From Paenibacillus thermotolerans (GTDB lineage: Bacteria > Bacillota > Bacilli > Paenibacillales > YIM-B00363): a DNA stretch of 43,188 nt. Made by a program: the position numbers and the translations under genes. The notes below the pieces were generated by a model. It had not been told where the DNA came from, did no database searches, and worked only from the letters and a program-made list of their open reading frames with translations. The stretch spans positions 1 through 43,188 of the forward strand of contig NZ_JAQZSG010000036.1 of the NCBI RefSeq assembly GCF_028745515.1, given 5' to 3'. This document shows, in pieces, positions 23,804 to 33,232 of this stretch (positions are counted from its first letter, which is position 1; the number at the start of each line of letters is the position of its first letter).

Positions 23804-26251
23804 ATGACTGAAGCGAACAAGCAACAGCAAGGCGGCTATAATCCGCAATCGATTGAGCCCAAGTGGCAGAAGTATTGGGATGAACATAAGACGTTCAAGG
23901 TGCTGGAGGACGATTCGAAGCCGAAGTTTTACGCTTTGGATATGTTCCCGTATCCGTCGGGAGACGGCCTTCACGTCGGACATCCGGAAGGGTATACCGC
24001 TACGGATATCGTATCCCGTTTCAAACGGGCCCGCGGCTTCGACGTGCTCCATCCGATGGGCTGGGACGCGTTCGGACTGCCGGCGGAGCAGCATGCTTTG
24101 AATACCGGCAAGCATCCTCGCGACATTACGAAGAAAAATATCGACAACTTCCGCAGGCAGATCAAATCGCTCGGCTTCAGCTACGACTGGGACCGGGAGA
24201 TCAGCACGACGGATCCGGACTACTATAAGTGGACGCAGTGGATTTTCTTGCAGCTGTACAAGAAGGGTCTGGCTTATGTAGCGGAGATGCCGGTGAACTG
24301 GTGCCCCGCTCTCGGAACGGTGCTTGCCAATGAAGAGGTCATCAACGGTCTGAGCGAACGAGGCAACCATCCGGTCATTCGGATGCCGATGCGCCAGTGG
24401 GTGCTCCGCATTACCGCGTACGCCGAGCGGCTCTTGGAAGATTTGGAGGAGCTCGATTGGCCGGAAAGCATTAAAGATATGCAGCGCAACTGGATCGGCA
24501 AATCGGTCGGCGCCGAAGTGACATTCGAAATCGACGGCCGCGCCGGCGAGACGCTGGTCGTATTTACGACACGGCCGGATACGCTGTTCGGGGCGACGTA
24601 TTGCGTGCTCGCTCCGGAGCATGAGCTGGTGGAGAGCATTACCACCGAAGCTCAGCGGCAGGCTGTGACCGAATATCAAGAAGCGGCTGCGCGCAAGAGC
24701 GATCTGGAGCGTACCGACCTTGCGAAGGAGAAGACCGGCGTATTTACCGGAGCGTATGCGATTAATCCGGTGAACGGCGCGAAGCTGCCGGTCTGGATCG
24801 CCGACTACGTGCTCGGAGGATACGGCACCGGCGCGATTATGGCCGTTCCGGGACACGATGAGCGCGATTACGAGTTCGCGAAGACGTTCGACCTTCCGAT
24901 CGTTGAAGTCGTGAAGGGCGGCGATATTTCCAAAGAAGCGTATACAGGCGACGGCGAGCACGTGAACTCCGATTTCTTGAACGGCTTGAATACGCAAGAA
25001 GCGATCGACAAGATGATTCAGCATTTGGAATCGATCGGCAAGGGCAGCAAGAAAGTCACCTATCGCCTTCGCGACTGGCTGTTCTCAAGGCAGCGCTACT
25101 GGGGCGAGCCGATTCCGGTGCTGCACTTGGAAGACGGCACGTCGAAGCCGGTGCCGGAAAGCGAACTGCCGCTGCTGCTGCCGGACGTGGATGAAATTAA
25201 ACCGTCCGGAACCGGCGAGTCGCCGCTTGCCAACGTGACCGAGTGGGTGAACGTGACGGACCCGGAGACGGGCATGAAGGCGAAGCGCGAGACGAATACG
25301 ATGCCGCAATGGGCCGGAAGCTGCTGGTACTATTTGCGCTATATCGATCCGCATAACGATAAGGAAATTTGCTCGAAGGAGAAGCAGGAACGATGGCTTC
25401 CGGTCGATCTTTATATCGGCGGCGCCGAGCACGCGGTGCTTCACCTGCTCTACGCCCGCTTCTGGCACAAAGTGCTTTACGACATCGGAGTCGTTTCCAC
25501 GAAGGAGCCGTTCTGGAAGCTCGTCAACCAAGGGATGATCTTGGGCGACAACAACGAGAAGATGAGCAAATCGCGCGGGAACGTCATTAACCCTGACGAG
25601 ATCGTGAACGAATACGGCGCGGATACGCTGCGCATGTACGAGATGTTCATGGGGCCGCTGGAAGCGACGAAGCCGTGGAACACGAACGGTGTGGAAGGGG
25701 TATACCGTTTCTTGAACCGGGTTTGGCGTTTGTTCGTAACCGAAGACGGTCAGCTCAATCCGAAAATTCGCCCGGACGGCGGCAACGACTCCTTTAAGCG
25801 GACGCTGCACCGAACGATTAAGAAGATTACCGAGGATTACGAGGCGCTGCGCTTCAACACGGCCATCTCGCAAATGATGATTTTCGTGAACGAGGCATAC
25901 AAAATGGAGACGCTGCCTCTGGACGGGATGAACCGTTTCGTGCAGCTGATGGCTCCAATCGCTCCGCACATTGCCGAAGAGCTTTGGGAGAAGCTCGGCC
26001 ATTCCGGATCGATCACTTACGTTCCATGGCCGGAGTACGACGAGAAGTGGACGGTGGACGACGAAGTCGAAATCGTCGTACAGGTGAACGGAAAAATCGT
26101 CGGACGCGCCAACGTAGCGGCGGATGCGGACGAAGAGGCGCTGCGAGAGCTTGCGCTCGGCCTCGATAACGTAAAAGCGGCGATGACCGGAAAACAAATC
26201 CGCAAAGTCATCGCCGTTAAGGGCAAGCTTGTTAATATTGTTGTCGGTTGA
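23804..26251 (+). CDS. leuS: Leucyl-tRNA synthetase
   Basis: An 815-residue class Ia synthetase. The HIGH motif appears as HVGH in [13 protein letters not shown] (residues about 57-60), KMSKS near 586-590 in [11 protein letters not shown], and the CP1 editing domain between ([11 protein letters not shown], then [11 protein letters not shown]). The C-terminal domain has [12 protein letters not shown]. The N-terminus [14 protein letters not shown] and length match bacterial LeuRS. The ribosome site AAGGAAGGGG precedes the ATG, and a T-box controls it. Its stop abuts the converging comER stop (26252) with no gap and no obvious shared terminator. Confidence 0.98.
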   Translation: MTEANKQQQGGYNPQSIEPKWQKYWDEHKTFKVLEDDSKPKFYALDMFPYPSGDGLHVGHPEGYTATDIVSRFKRARGFDVLHPMGWDAFGLPAEQHALNTGKHPRDITKKNIDNFRRQIKSLGFSYDWDREISTTDPDYYKWTQWIFLQLYKKGLAYVAEMPVNWCPALGTVLANEEVINGLSERGNHPVIRMPMRQWVLRITAYAERLLEDLEELDWPESIKDMQRNWIGKSVGAEVTFEIDGRAGETLVVFTTRPDTLFGATYCVLAPEHELVESITTEAQRQAVTEYQEAAARKSDLERTDLAKEKTGVFTGAYAINPVNGAKLPVWIADYVLGGYGTGAIMAVPGHDERDYEFAKTFDLPIVEVVKGGDISKEAYTGDGEHVNSDFLNGLNTQEAIDKMIQHLESIGKGSKKVTYRLRDWLFSRQRYWGEPIPVLHLEDGTSKPVPESELPLLLPDVDEIKPSGTGESPLANVTEWVNVTDPETGMKAKRETNTMPQWAGSCWYYLRYIDPHNDKEICSKEKQERWLPVDLYIGGAEHAVLHLLYARFWHKVLYDIGVVSTKEPFWKLVNQGMILGDNNEKMSKSRGNVINPDEIVNEYGADTLRMYEMFMGPLEATKPWNTNGVEGVYRFLNRVWRLFVTEDGQLNPKIRPDGGNDSFKRTLHRTIKKITEDYEALRFNTAISQMMIFVNEAYKMETLPLDGMNRFVQLMAPIAPHIAEELWEKLGHSGSITYVPWPEYDEKWTVDDEVEIVVQVNGKIVGRANVAADADEEALRELALGLDNVKAAMTGKQIRKVIAVKGKLVNIVVG

Positions 26252-27082
26252 TCATTGGGTGGGGTTGTAAAACAGCCCCTCCACCTTTTCCACCTCATCT
26301 TGATACTTGTTGTGCGTCGAACGAATTAACCGTTCGAACGTTCCGTCAAGGTCTAATGAAAGCATCCGCAGCCCCTCCGCGGTGATGCCCTCGGGAACCG
26401 TCACCCGCTCGCGAAGAGCCTCCGGCGTAAAGCCGCCCTTCGTCAGCAGCAAACCGGTCCCCAGCAGCATCTCGGAGGCTACGCGGGTTGCCTCTTCACT
26501 TGAAATACCGGTCCGCTCGACCGCCGCCTGAACGAACTGCTCGATAAAGTAAGACAGAAAGGCAGGCCCGCAGCTGGACAAATCCGAAGTAACCCGAGTA
26601 TACTCCTCAGACACCTTTAACGGTTTTGAAATACAACGAAGCAACGCTTCCAAGCGATCTTCATCTTCCGTTTCCACACGATTTCCGTACATAACAAGAG
26701 TTGCGCCGCTGCATACGTAATTCGTGATGCTCGGAATGACCTTGGCGACCTTACACCGCAAATGATGCTCCAAGTGGCGAATCAGTACGGGGCTTGTGAT
26801 CGAAACGATCAACTGCTCAGGAAGCACGACCCTCTTAATCTCGTCAATCACCTTTTTGAATTGTGCAGGCCTTATACATAAGAAAACAATGTCCGAATCA
26901 AGGACGACCTCAATATTGGACTTTGCGGCGCGTAAACCCGGATAAGCCGCAGCCAGTTGTTCTACTTTCTCGAACGTGCGGTTGGCCGCAACGATCTGTT
27001 TCGGCTCGAGCGCATTCGATCGGATGAAAGATTGTATGAGAATGCTGCCCATGCTGCCGGTTCCGATAAATCCTACATTCAT
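26252..27082 (-). CDS. comER: Late competence protein ComER, pyrroline-5-carboxylate reductase family
   Basis: A 276-residue protein with the Rossmann start MNVGFIGTGSMGSIL and the P5CR fold (ANRTFEKVEQLAAAYPG; VVLDSDIVFLCIRPAQFKKVI). The P5CR active-site region is altered: where ProC has SGSGPAY and TPGGTT this protein has DLSSCGPAFLSYFIEQ and VPEGITAEGL, which fits the ComER branch more than proline synthesis. ComER is transcribed opposite to the comE operon, exactly as here. Its function in B. subtilis is not established (no competence defect); roles in sporulation and biofilm have been proposed. AGGAGGAG precedes the ATG at 27082. Confidence 0.85.
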   Translation of the reverse strand: MNVGFIGTGSMGSILIQSFIRSNALEPKQIVAANRTFEKVEQLAAAYPGLRAAKSNIEVVLDSDIVFLCIRPAQFKKVIDEIKRVVLPEQLIVSITSPVLIRHLEHHLRCKVAKVIPSITNYVCSGATLVMYGNRVETEDEDRLEALLRCISKPLKVSEEYTRVTSDLSSCGPAFLSYFIEQFVQAAVERTGISSEEATRVASEMLLGTGLLLTKGGFTPEALRERVTVPEGITAEGLRMLSLDLDGTFERLIRSTHNKYQDEVEKVEGLFYNPTQ

Positions 27083-27229
27083 GTCCGTCTCCTCCTTCTG
27101 CTGCGTTGTTTGTCTAGTTGTCCGATTTATTTTCGAAAGAGATAGCTTCCGTTTTTTCCAATTATATGAATTATAAATCTTGTCTTATGTCGTAAAAAGA
27201 AGCGAATACCTTATTTTTGGAGGGATATG

Positions 27230-27760
27230 ATGTCCGAACGAATTTCGCCCTTGGCTTTCATTCCTGCCGCGGGCTTGCTGATCGGGGCCGTCTTGTTCTT
27301 CACGGCGCCGTGGTCCGAGCCGGCCGAAGCGGAGTGGACGGTGCTTAACGAAGCCGTAGCGCAGCTGATCTCGCCGGATGCAAAAGACGACAAAGAGGCA
27401 ACCGGGCCGAACGTCGTCGATGCTCCCGAAAACGTCGACGCTGCTAAAACCGTCAATACCGCCGTAAACGTCGATGTCGGTGCGGCGGAGAGCACGGAAA
27501 TTGCGCCAGAGGCTGTGAATGTCAAAGCGATAACGGTGAACGAAAGCTTAATCAATATCAATACGGCTTCCGCCGCGGAACTTGACACGCTGCAGGGAAT
27601 CGGGCCGAGCAAAGCCGCCGCGATCATTGCCTATCGCGAGGAGAACGGTCCTTTCGACTCTATCGAAGCTGTCATGAACGTGAAGGGAATCGGTGAAAAA
27701 ATGTTCGCAAAAATAAAGGATCGGATTACAACGGGAAGCCCGGCCCCGGACAAAAAATAA
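27230..27760 (+). CDS. comEA: Competence DNA receptor ComEA, lacking an SLBB-like middle domain
   Basis: The 176-residue protein has one membrane anchor (ISPLAFIPAAGLLIGAVLFF), an extracellular linker, and a C-terminal helix-hairpin-helix pair: INTASAAELDTLQGIGPSKAAAIIAYREENGPF, then VKGIGEKMFAKIKDRI. The C-terminal domain binds DNA non-specifically at the cell surface before uptake by ComEC. The region between anchor and HhH (about 35-105) is Ala/Val/Asp/Asn-rich (NVVDAPENVDAAKTVNTAVN), whereas B. subtilis ComEA has an oligomerisation domain there. Two ATG codons overlap at 27227 and 27230; the second is preferred because TTGGAGGG ends 5 bases before it. Homocysteine synthase follows 73 bases later. 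Confidence 0.9.
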   Translation: MSERISPLAFIPAAGLLIGAVLFFTAPWSEPAEAEWTVLNEAVAQLISPDAKDDKEATGPNVVDAPENVDAAKTVNTAVNVDVGAAESTEIAPEAVNVKAITVNESLININTASAAELDTLQGIGPSKAAAIIAYREENGPFDSIEAVMNVKGIGEKMFAKIKDRITTGSPAPDKK

Positions 27761-27794
27761 CTCTTTTCAACCGTGGTAAGGTATGCGAGAATAA

Positions 27795-29126
<1,332 letters not shown>

Positions 29127-29153
29127 TTACAATCGAGAGGAGCAACCTGCAGC

Positions 29154-29663
29154 ATGCGCAAAGATTGGGACACTTACTTTCTAGATATCGCATATATGGC
29201 TTCAACCCGATCCCAATGCTCGCGGCGCAAAGTCGGTGCTGTGCTGGTGAAGGGCAAGAAGCTTCTCGGCACCGCGTATAACGGGGCGCCTATGGGGGTG
29301 CCGGATTGCTCCGAGGCCGGTTGTATGGTCGTTGAAGAGTACGAGGCGGCCGTGGTGGACGGCGAAGAGCGGCTGATCAAAAAGCAGCGTTGTGTCCGAA
29401 CCATACATGCGGAGCAGAACCTTCTGCTGTTTACCGACCGGACCGACCGCGAAGGGGCGATCGTATACGTCACGGACCAGCCGTGCTGGACGTGCGCCAA
29501 TATGCTCGCCAACAGCGGTGTCACTGAGATTGTCTACCACCGGGAATATTTGAAGGATGCCGAGAAGGTTCAATCGCTGATGAATCAGATGGGCATTCGC
29601 TTCCGGCGCCTTGAGTCGTACGAACCGCCCGCAGGCATCGCTCCCGATAAAGTAACTACGTAA
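29154..29663 (+). CDS. comEB: Deoxycytidylate (dCMP) deaminase
   Basis: A 169-residue zinc-dependent deaminase converting dCMP to dUMP for dTTP synthesis. Zinc ligands are the His of TIHAEQNLL (about residue 84, with catalytic Glu) and Cys111 and Cys114 in QPCWTCANML. The ASTRSQCSRRKVGAVLV opening and GYNGAP-like AYNGAPMGVPDCSEAGC are typical. Its position in the comE operon gives the name ComEB, although it is not needed for competence. It is followed by a terminator, 32 bases past the stop. Confidence 0.95.
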   Translation: MRKDWDTYFLDIAYMASTRSQCSRRKVGAVLVKGKKLLGTAYNGAPMGVPDCSEAGCMVVEEYEAAVVDGEERLIKKQRCVRTIHAEQNLLLFTDRTDREGAIVYVTDQPCWTCANMLANSGVTEIVYHREYLKDAEKVQSLMNQMGIRFRRLESYEPPAGIAPDKVTT

Positions 29664-29695
29664 AGCAGCATATCGATGTTGGACGTGAAGCACAC

Positions 29696-29723
29696 GCCGC
29701 CCTTAATGCAAGGGCGGCTTTTT
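29696..29723 (+). terminator. Rho-independent terminator between comEB and comEC
   Basis: A 9-bp perfect stem (GCCGCCCTT arm, 29696-29704 with 29710-29718), 5-base loop and five T. It lies between the comEB stop and the comEC ribosome site, so comEC must be reached by read-through or by a promoter inside the upstream genes. Confidence 0.8.
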
Positions 29724-29746
29724 GCGTTTATGAAGGAGGGTACGGA

Positions 29747-32254
29747 GTGAAACGTCCGATTGTAGGAGCGGCGATCCATCTAGTTTTGGGCATGGCGGCC
29801 GCAGGTTCCGGAGATGAAATAGGAACCTGCATCGCTGTCGCGGCAATCGCCTGTTTTTGGACCGCAATGGCAATGATTCGGGTCGATTCGGATAAAAAGG
29901 AGCGATTCCAAAGCGTTGCGTTATATACCGTTATTTTCGTCTTTGGAGCATTGTGGTACATGCAGACGGACCAACGGAACGTTTCGGCCGTTTCGCTGAA
30001 GGAAGGTACCTTGGAGGAAGCGGAAGCGGTTGTGCGGGGAACGATCGTCGGCAATATTGAGACCGACGGCGACCGGGTGTCGACGATACTGGAAACGGAG
30101 CGGGTTGCCTTGGCCGGCGGAGATTCCGTTCGTTTGAAGGAACGGGTGATGCTATACGTTCGCCTCGATTCTCAGGAGGAGAAGCTTGAGACGCATGCCT
30201 GGAAACGCGGATTCATGCTAGAGGCCAGAGGCGTATTGAAAGCGCCGATGCGCTCATCCAACTTCGGCGCATTCGATTACGCCGATTATTTGCGAAGACA
30301 GCATGTTCATTGGACGGTGCATGTGAAGGGCTTGTCGAATGTAACGCTAGGTGAGGCAAACATGAGGAGCGTTTCTTCAATGCTTGCTTACGTGGACGAA
30401 TTTCGGCACATGCTGTCGCAACGGTTGGACAGGCTGTATCCGGCACCGTATGCGGGATTCATGCAGGGACTGATCATCGGCGTAAGGGATGGACTGGATC
30501 CGGACCAGCTTCAGCAGTTTTCGCAAATCGGCATGACGCATATATTGGCGATTTCCGGCTTGCATGTTGCGATTTTTGTCGGAGCGGCGCTGTGGCTGCT
30601 CGGTCGTACGCCGCTGACACGGGAAACCCGCCTGACGATCGCCATGCTGGCAGTGCCCCTATATGTTATCGTGACAGGCGCCTCGCCTTCGGTTGTGCGG
30701 GCCGGGATCATGGGGGTATTGGGGCTGTATGCGGCAAGGAGACACCTGCTTAAGGACGGTCTGCATATTTTGTGCTTTGCGGCAATCGCGATGCTCCTGT
30801 GGAACCCGTACTACTTGCATGACGTGAGTTTCCAGCTGTCTTTCGCAGTAACGGCCGGTCTGATCATCGGAGTGCCCCGTTTGAACGCCGTGCTGCCGTT
30901 CCGTCATCAAGGCTTGAAATCGGCTGTCTCGGTAACGGTTGTTGCCCAGGCTGTTTCTTTCCCCTTGACGCTATACTATTTCAATGGCTTCTCTCTCTTT
31001 TCGCTGCCTGCCAATTTTGCCATGGTGCCGCTTTTTAGCATCATCGTTCTTCCGGTCGGCACGATTTCTCTGCTCCTGTCGTTTGTTTCACTGAAGGCGG
31101 CCCTTGCAGCAGCATGGCTCGCAGAGCGCGTGACGGAAGGAAGCTTTTGGGCGGTCGAGCGCTTGAATGCGTTGGACTGGGGTTATACGATCTGGGCGAG
31201 TCCTCCGATTTGGTGGATCGCGCTGTATTACGCAGCGGTTTATTGGCTGCTTGCCGTCGCCTCGGGGGAAGCGTTTGCGTTAGATCTACGGATACGCATT
31301 CATCCATCGATTGCCGCAGGCGCCGCAGCTACACTGCTTGTTCTTGCACTCGTCTATGCATACGTACCGGATGCGCTCGATCGAAGCGGAACGGTATCGT
31401 TTATCGATGTAGGACAAGGAGATTCGATATTTATTCGAACCCCGTATGGGAAACACATATTGATTGACGGAGGAGGCACGCTGACGTTCGGCAAAACGCG
31501 CGATGCGTGGAGGGAGAGGAGGCATCCGTACGAGGTAGGCGAAAAGCTGCTCGTCCCGCTGCTGAAACGGCGCGGAGTGCACCGAATCGACGAGCTTTTC
31601 ATCTCACACGGGGATGTCGACCATATCGGGGGCTTACAGGCGGTGCTTCGTCATATTCCGGTTAATCGAATCCGGTTCAACGGCACGCTGGCTGACTCAT
31701 CCGCATTCAAAGCGTTAATGGAAAGCGCATTGGCTAAAAGCATCCCGATTTCCCCCATCTATGGAGGGGACGTGATCCGAGCGGACCGTGCCGCAACGAT
31801 ACGGGTGCTGCACCCGGAGGAGCCGCAAAATAGAGAGAATGTAGTATTCCTTGATAAGCAGAACGATGCGTCGCTGGTGCTTCAGCTGGAAATGTACAAG
31901 CGGACGTTCCTGCTCCCCGGCGACATTGAAGCTGGGTCAGAGAAGTTTATCGCTTCGAAGCTGAAATCGAATCAGCAACTTACAGCAGTCATTAAAGCGG
32001 ATGTGCTGAAGCTGGCACACCACGGCAGTAAAACCTCATCCACCGAGGAGTGGCTTCGACTATGGAAGCCGTCTGTTGCCGTCATATCGGCGGGGCGCAA
32101 TAATGTGTACCGGCATCCTCACCCATCGGTAACAGATCGCCTCCGCGTGCTCGGCATCCCCGCATTGCGAACGGATCTTCACGGAGAAATTCAGTTTATC
32201 GCAACCGGCAGCAAGCTCATGGTCAGGACGAAGTGGCCCGTGTTCGGATACTAA
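29747..32254 (+). CDS. comEC: DNA uptake channel/nuclease-like protein ComEC
   Basis: An 835-residue polytopic protein. A DUF4131-like N-terminal region with helices and an OB-type loop (to about 210) precedes the competence domain (PAPYAGFMQGLIIGVRDGLDPDQLQQFSQIGMTHILAISGLHVAIFVG, about 220-500, about eight helices). The C-terminal metallo-beta-lactamase domain holds GTVSFIDVGQGDSIFIRTPYG, ISHGDVDHIGG and LKLAHHGSKTSS. ComEC forms the channel that carries single-stranded DNA across the membrane; the C-terminal domain is thought to degrade the other strand. The start is GTG at 29747 with GGAGGG 8 bases upstream. Confidence 0.95.
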   Translation: MKRPIVGAAIHLVLGMAAAGSGDEIGTCIAVAAIACFWTAMAMIRVDSDKKERFQSVALYTVIFVFGALWYMQTDQRNVSAVSLKEGTLEEAEAVVRGTIVGNIETDGDRVSTILETERVALAGGDSVRLKERVMLYVRLDSQEEKLETHAWKRGFMLEARGVLKAPMRSSNFGAFDYADYLRRQHVHWTVHVKGLSNVTLGEANMRSVSSMLAYVDEFRHMLSQRLDRLYPAPYAGFMQGLIIGVRDGLDPDQLQQFSQIGMTHILAISGLHVAIFVGAALWLLGRTPLTRETRLTIAMLAVPLYVIVTGASPSVVRAGIMGVLGLYAARRHLLKDGLHILCFAAIAMLLWNPYYLHDVSFQLSFAVTAGLIIGVPRLNAVLPFRHQGLKSAVSVTVVAQAVSFPLTLYYFNGFSLFSLPANFAMVPLFSIIVLPVGTISLLLSFVSLKAALAAAWLAERVTEGSFWAVERLNALDWGYTIWASPPIWWIALYYAAVYWLLAVASGEAFALDLRIRIHPSIAAGAAATLLVLALVYAYVPDALDRSGTVSFIDVGQGDSIFIRTPYGKHILIDGGGTLTFGKTRDAWRERRHPYEVGEKLLVPLLKRRGVHRIDELFISHGDVDHIGGLQAVLRHIPVNRIRFNGTLADSSAFKALMESALAKSIPISPIYGGDVIRADRAATIRVLHPEEPQNRENVVFLDKQNDASLVLQLEMYKRTFLLPGDIEAGSEKFIASKLKSNQQLTAVIKADVLKLAHHGSKTSSTEEWLRLWKPSVAVISAGRNNVYRHPHPSVTDRLRVLGIPALRTDLHGEIQFIATGSKLMVRTKWPVFGY

Positions 32255-32346
32255 TGGGTTGTTAGGGCACGAAAAAGCAATCACTGCATGGATTTATGTT
32301 CAGTTACGAGGAGAACGGCGAAAGGTATTGTATAGGCGTTACTTTT

Positions 32347-32372
32347 AGGAGCCGTAAGGCTCCTTTGTTTTT
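32347..32372 (+). terminator. Rho-independent terminator after comEC
   Basis: AGGAGCC (32347-32353), loop GTAA, GGCTCCT (32358-32364), then TTGTTTTT. The 92 bases between the comEC stop and this hairpin hold no gene that I can support. Confidence 0.8.
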
Positions 32373-32415
32373 GGTTACTGCTTAAACAATTGCTAAAGAA
32401 AATTTTTAAGATAAT

Positions 32416-32446
32416 ACTTGCAAAATGCAAATATATGGTGTATAAC
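32416..32446 (+). promoter_or_regulatory. marR promoter with overlapping 17-bp operator
   Basis: TTGCAA (32418-32423) and TATAAC (32441-32446) are 17 bases apart. The -35 is inside the palindrome ACTTGCAAAATGCAAAT (32416-32432), whose near-copy lies at 32938-32954. A MarR dimer bound here would block RNA polymerase, so the regulator probably represses itself. Confidence 0.65.
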
Positions 32447-32465
32447 AATATCAGAGGTGAAACAA

Positions 32466-32912
32466 ATGGAAGACCTTAGAAAGTTGTTTCAAGTGATGAC
32501 CCGACGTTTCGGGCTTCTCAATAAAAACTGCTGCAGTACGGGCGGTACCGAATTGTCGCTCATTCAGAGCCACATCCTGTATGAAATAGACACGCAGCAT
32601 CAACCAAGCATGCAGCAAATTGCGGAAACTTTAGCGGTCGACATTACGACGTTCAGCCGTCAGGTTCAGACGTTGGTGAACATGGAGCTGGTCAAGAAAA
32701 CGCCGCACCCTGACGATCGGCGCGTGAGTATCTTATCACTCACGCCGCAAGGTAAATACGTGACCACCGTCATAGACCAGCAGATGAAAGAATACTTAAG
32801 CGACATCTTTTCCCGCATGACGGAATTTGAGCAGGATATGGTGATCCGCTCGATCAAATTGTTAAACGAAAGCATGGCAAAATCGAAAATGTGCTGTACT
32901 CCCTTGGGATGA
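32466..32912 (+). CDS. MarR-family regulator with two vicinal cysteine pairs
   Basis: A 148-residue winged-helix regulator. The DNA-binding part has PSMQQIAETLAVDITTFSRQVQTLVNMELVKKTPHPDDRRVSILSLTPQGK, the standard MarR recognition helix, wing and 'D-x-R' motif. Unusual features are the vicinal pairs C22-C23 near the dimer-interface helix (LLNKNCCSTGG) and C143-C144 at the end (SKMCCTPLG). Such pairs are typical of As(III) or other thiophilic metal binding, and may form the sensor. The ATG at 32466 has AGAGGTGA 6 bases upstream; the frame is open earlier, but through the promoter. It is the first gene of a locus encoding an ArsI-type lyase and two Cys-pair small proteins, with a shared operator. 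Arsenical sensing is inference. Confidence 0.85.
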   Translation: MEDLRKLFQVMTRRFGLLNKNCCSTGGTELSLIQSHILYEIDTQHQPSMQQIAETLAVDITTFSRQVQTLVNMELVKKTPHPDDRRVSILSLTPQGKYVTTVIDQQMKEYLSDIFSRMTEFEQDMVIRSIKLLNESMAKSKMCCTPLG

Positions 32913-32923
32913 AATCATCCCAA
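32904..32923 (+). terminator. 20-bp perfect inverted repeat over the marR stop (hairpin or operator)
   Basis: TTGGGATGAAATCATCCCAA is a perfect palindrome including the marR stop codon TGA. The run after it (TTCATTTCTC) is only partly T-rich, so it may be a weak terminator or a protein site in front of the second operator. Confidence 0.4.
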
Positions 32924-32937
32924 TTCATTTCTCATAT

Positions 32938-32954
32938 ACTTGCAATTTACAAGT
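32938..32954 (+). promoter_or_regulatory. Second copy of the MarR-type operator
   Basis: ACTTGCAATTTACAAGT matches the marR operator (32416-32432) at 13 of 17 positions and is more symmetrical. The flanks AT before and AxATGG after are also shared. TATACT (32935-32940) could be a -10 overlapped by it. The site lies just before the 14-residue peptide, so the small proteins and arsI can be controlled independently of read-through from marR. Confidence 0.6.
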
Positions 32955-32971
32955 AAATGGAGGTGGAAACA

Positions 32972-33016
32972 ATGTACTGTTGCTACGATTGCTGCTCTGA
33001 TTCCAAACGAAAATAA
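32972..33016 (+). CDS. 14-residue cysteine-rich peptide
   Basis: The tiny frame encodes MYCCYDCCSDSKRK: four cysteines as two vicinal pairs, two tyrosines, and a basic tail. It is too short for usual gene callers, but the ribosome site GGAGGTGG ends 6 bases before the ATG, as good as any in the window, and the next gene starts 18 bases after its stop. The CC pairs match those of the neighbouring 55-residue protein, MarR and ArsI. It could bind As(III) or a metal as a small chelator, or be a leader peptide whose translation senses cysteine supply. I recognise no known family. Both functions are inference. Confidence 0.55.
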   Translation: MYCCYDCCSDSKRK

Positions 33017-33034
33017 CCAATGGAGGTGAATGAG

Positions 33035-33202
33035 ATGAATGATTACGTTATGGAAATGCTTGCACGTCAACAACAAAGCCAGATTGAACATAAAGCCAGA
33101 CATTCGTGGAAATTTAAAACGAATAACCACTCGAAAGAGGCAATAAAGCAAGAGAATCCCGCTCAAGACTGCTGCACTTCGAAAGTTTGCTGCGCGATTT
33201 AA
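33035..33202 (+). CDS. Small protein ending in two CC pairs, unknown family
   Basis: A 55-residue, hydrophilic, basic protein with no signal peptide or membrane helix. The N-terminal two-thirds is a likely helix (MNDYVMEMLARQQQSQIEHK), and the C-terminus DCCTSKVCCAI carries C46-C47 and C52-C53. The ATG at 33035 is preferred over the ATG at 33020, because GGAGGTGA lies 5 bases before it. It lies 18 bases after the 14-residue peptide and 30 bases before arsI, so the three are probably one transcript. A CC-x4-CC tail is a plausible As(III) or soft-metal site; it might be a chaperone passing arsenical to ArsI. I do not recognise it. Confidence 0.7.
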   Translation: MNDYVMEMLARQQQSQIEHKARHSWKFKTNNHSKEAIKQENPAQDCCTSKVCCAI

Positions 33203-33232
33203 CACTCAAAAACACAAAGGAGAGTTTTTAAA

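Noticed and set aside
23756-25024. 422-codon open frame on the minus strand inside leuS
   Set aside because: It is antisense to a fully conserved leuS, is rich in Arg/His, has no motif and arises from GC-rich codon structure.
25085-26197. 370-codon minus-strand frame over the leuS 3' half
   Set aside because: Antisense shadow with low-complexity Arg/Val composition; no ribosome site and no recognisable domain.
26252-27082. Naming this gene proC (proline synthesis)
   Set aside because: The substrate-site motifs of P5C reductase are altered, and place and orientation next to the comE genes match comER.
29747-32254. Disrupted comEC
   Set aside because: The frame is continuous with all three domains and both metal motifs; only the upstream terminator is odd.
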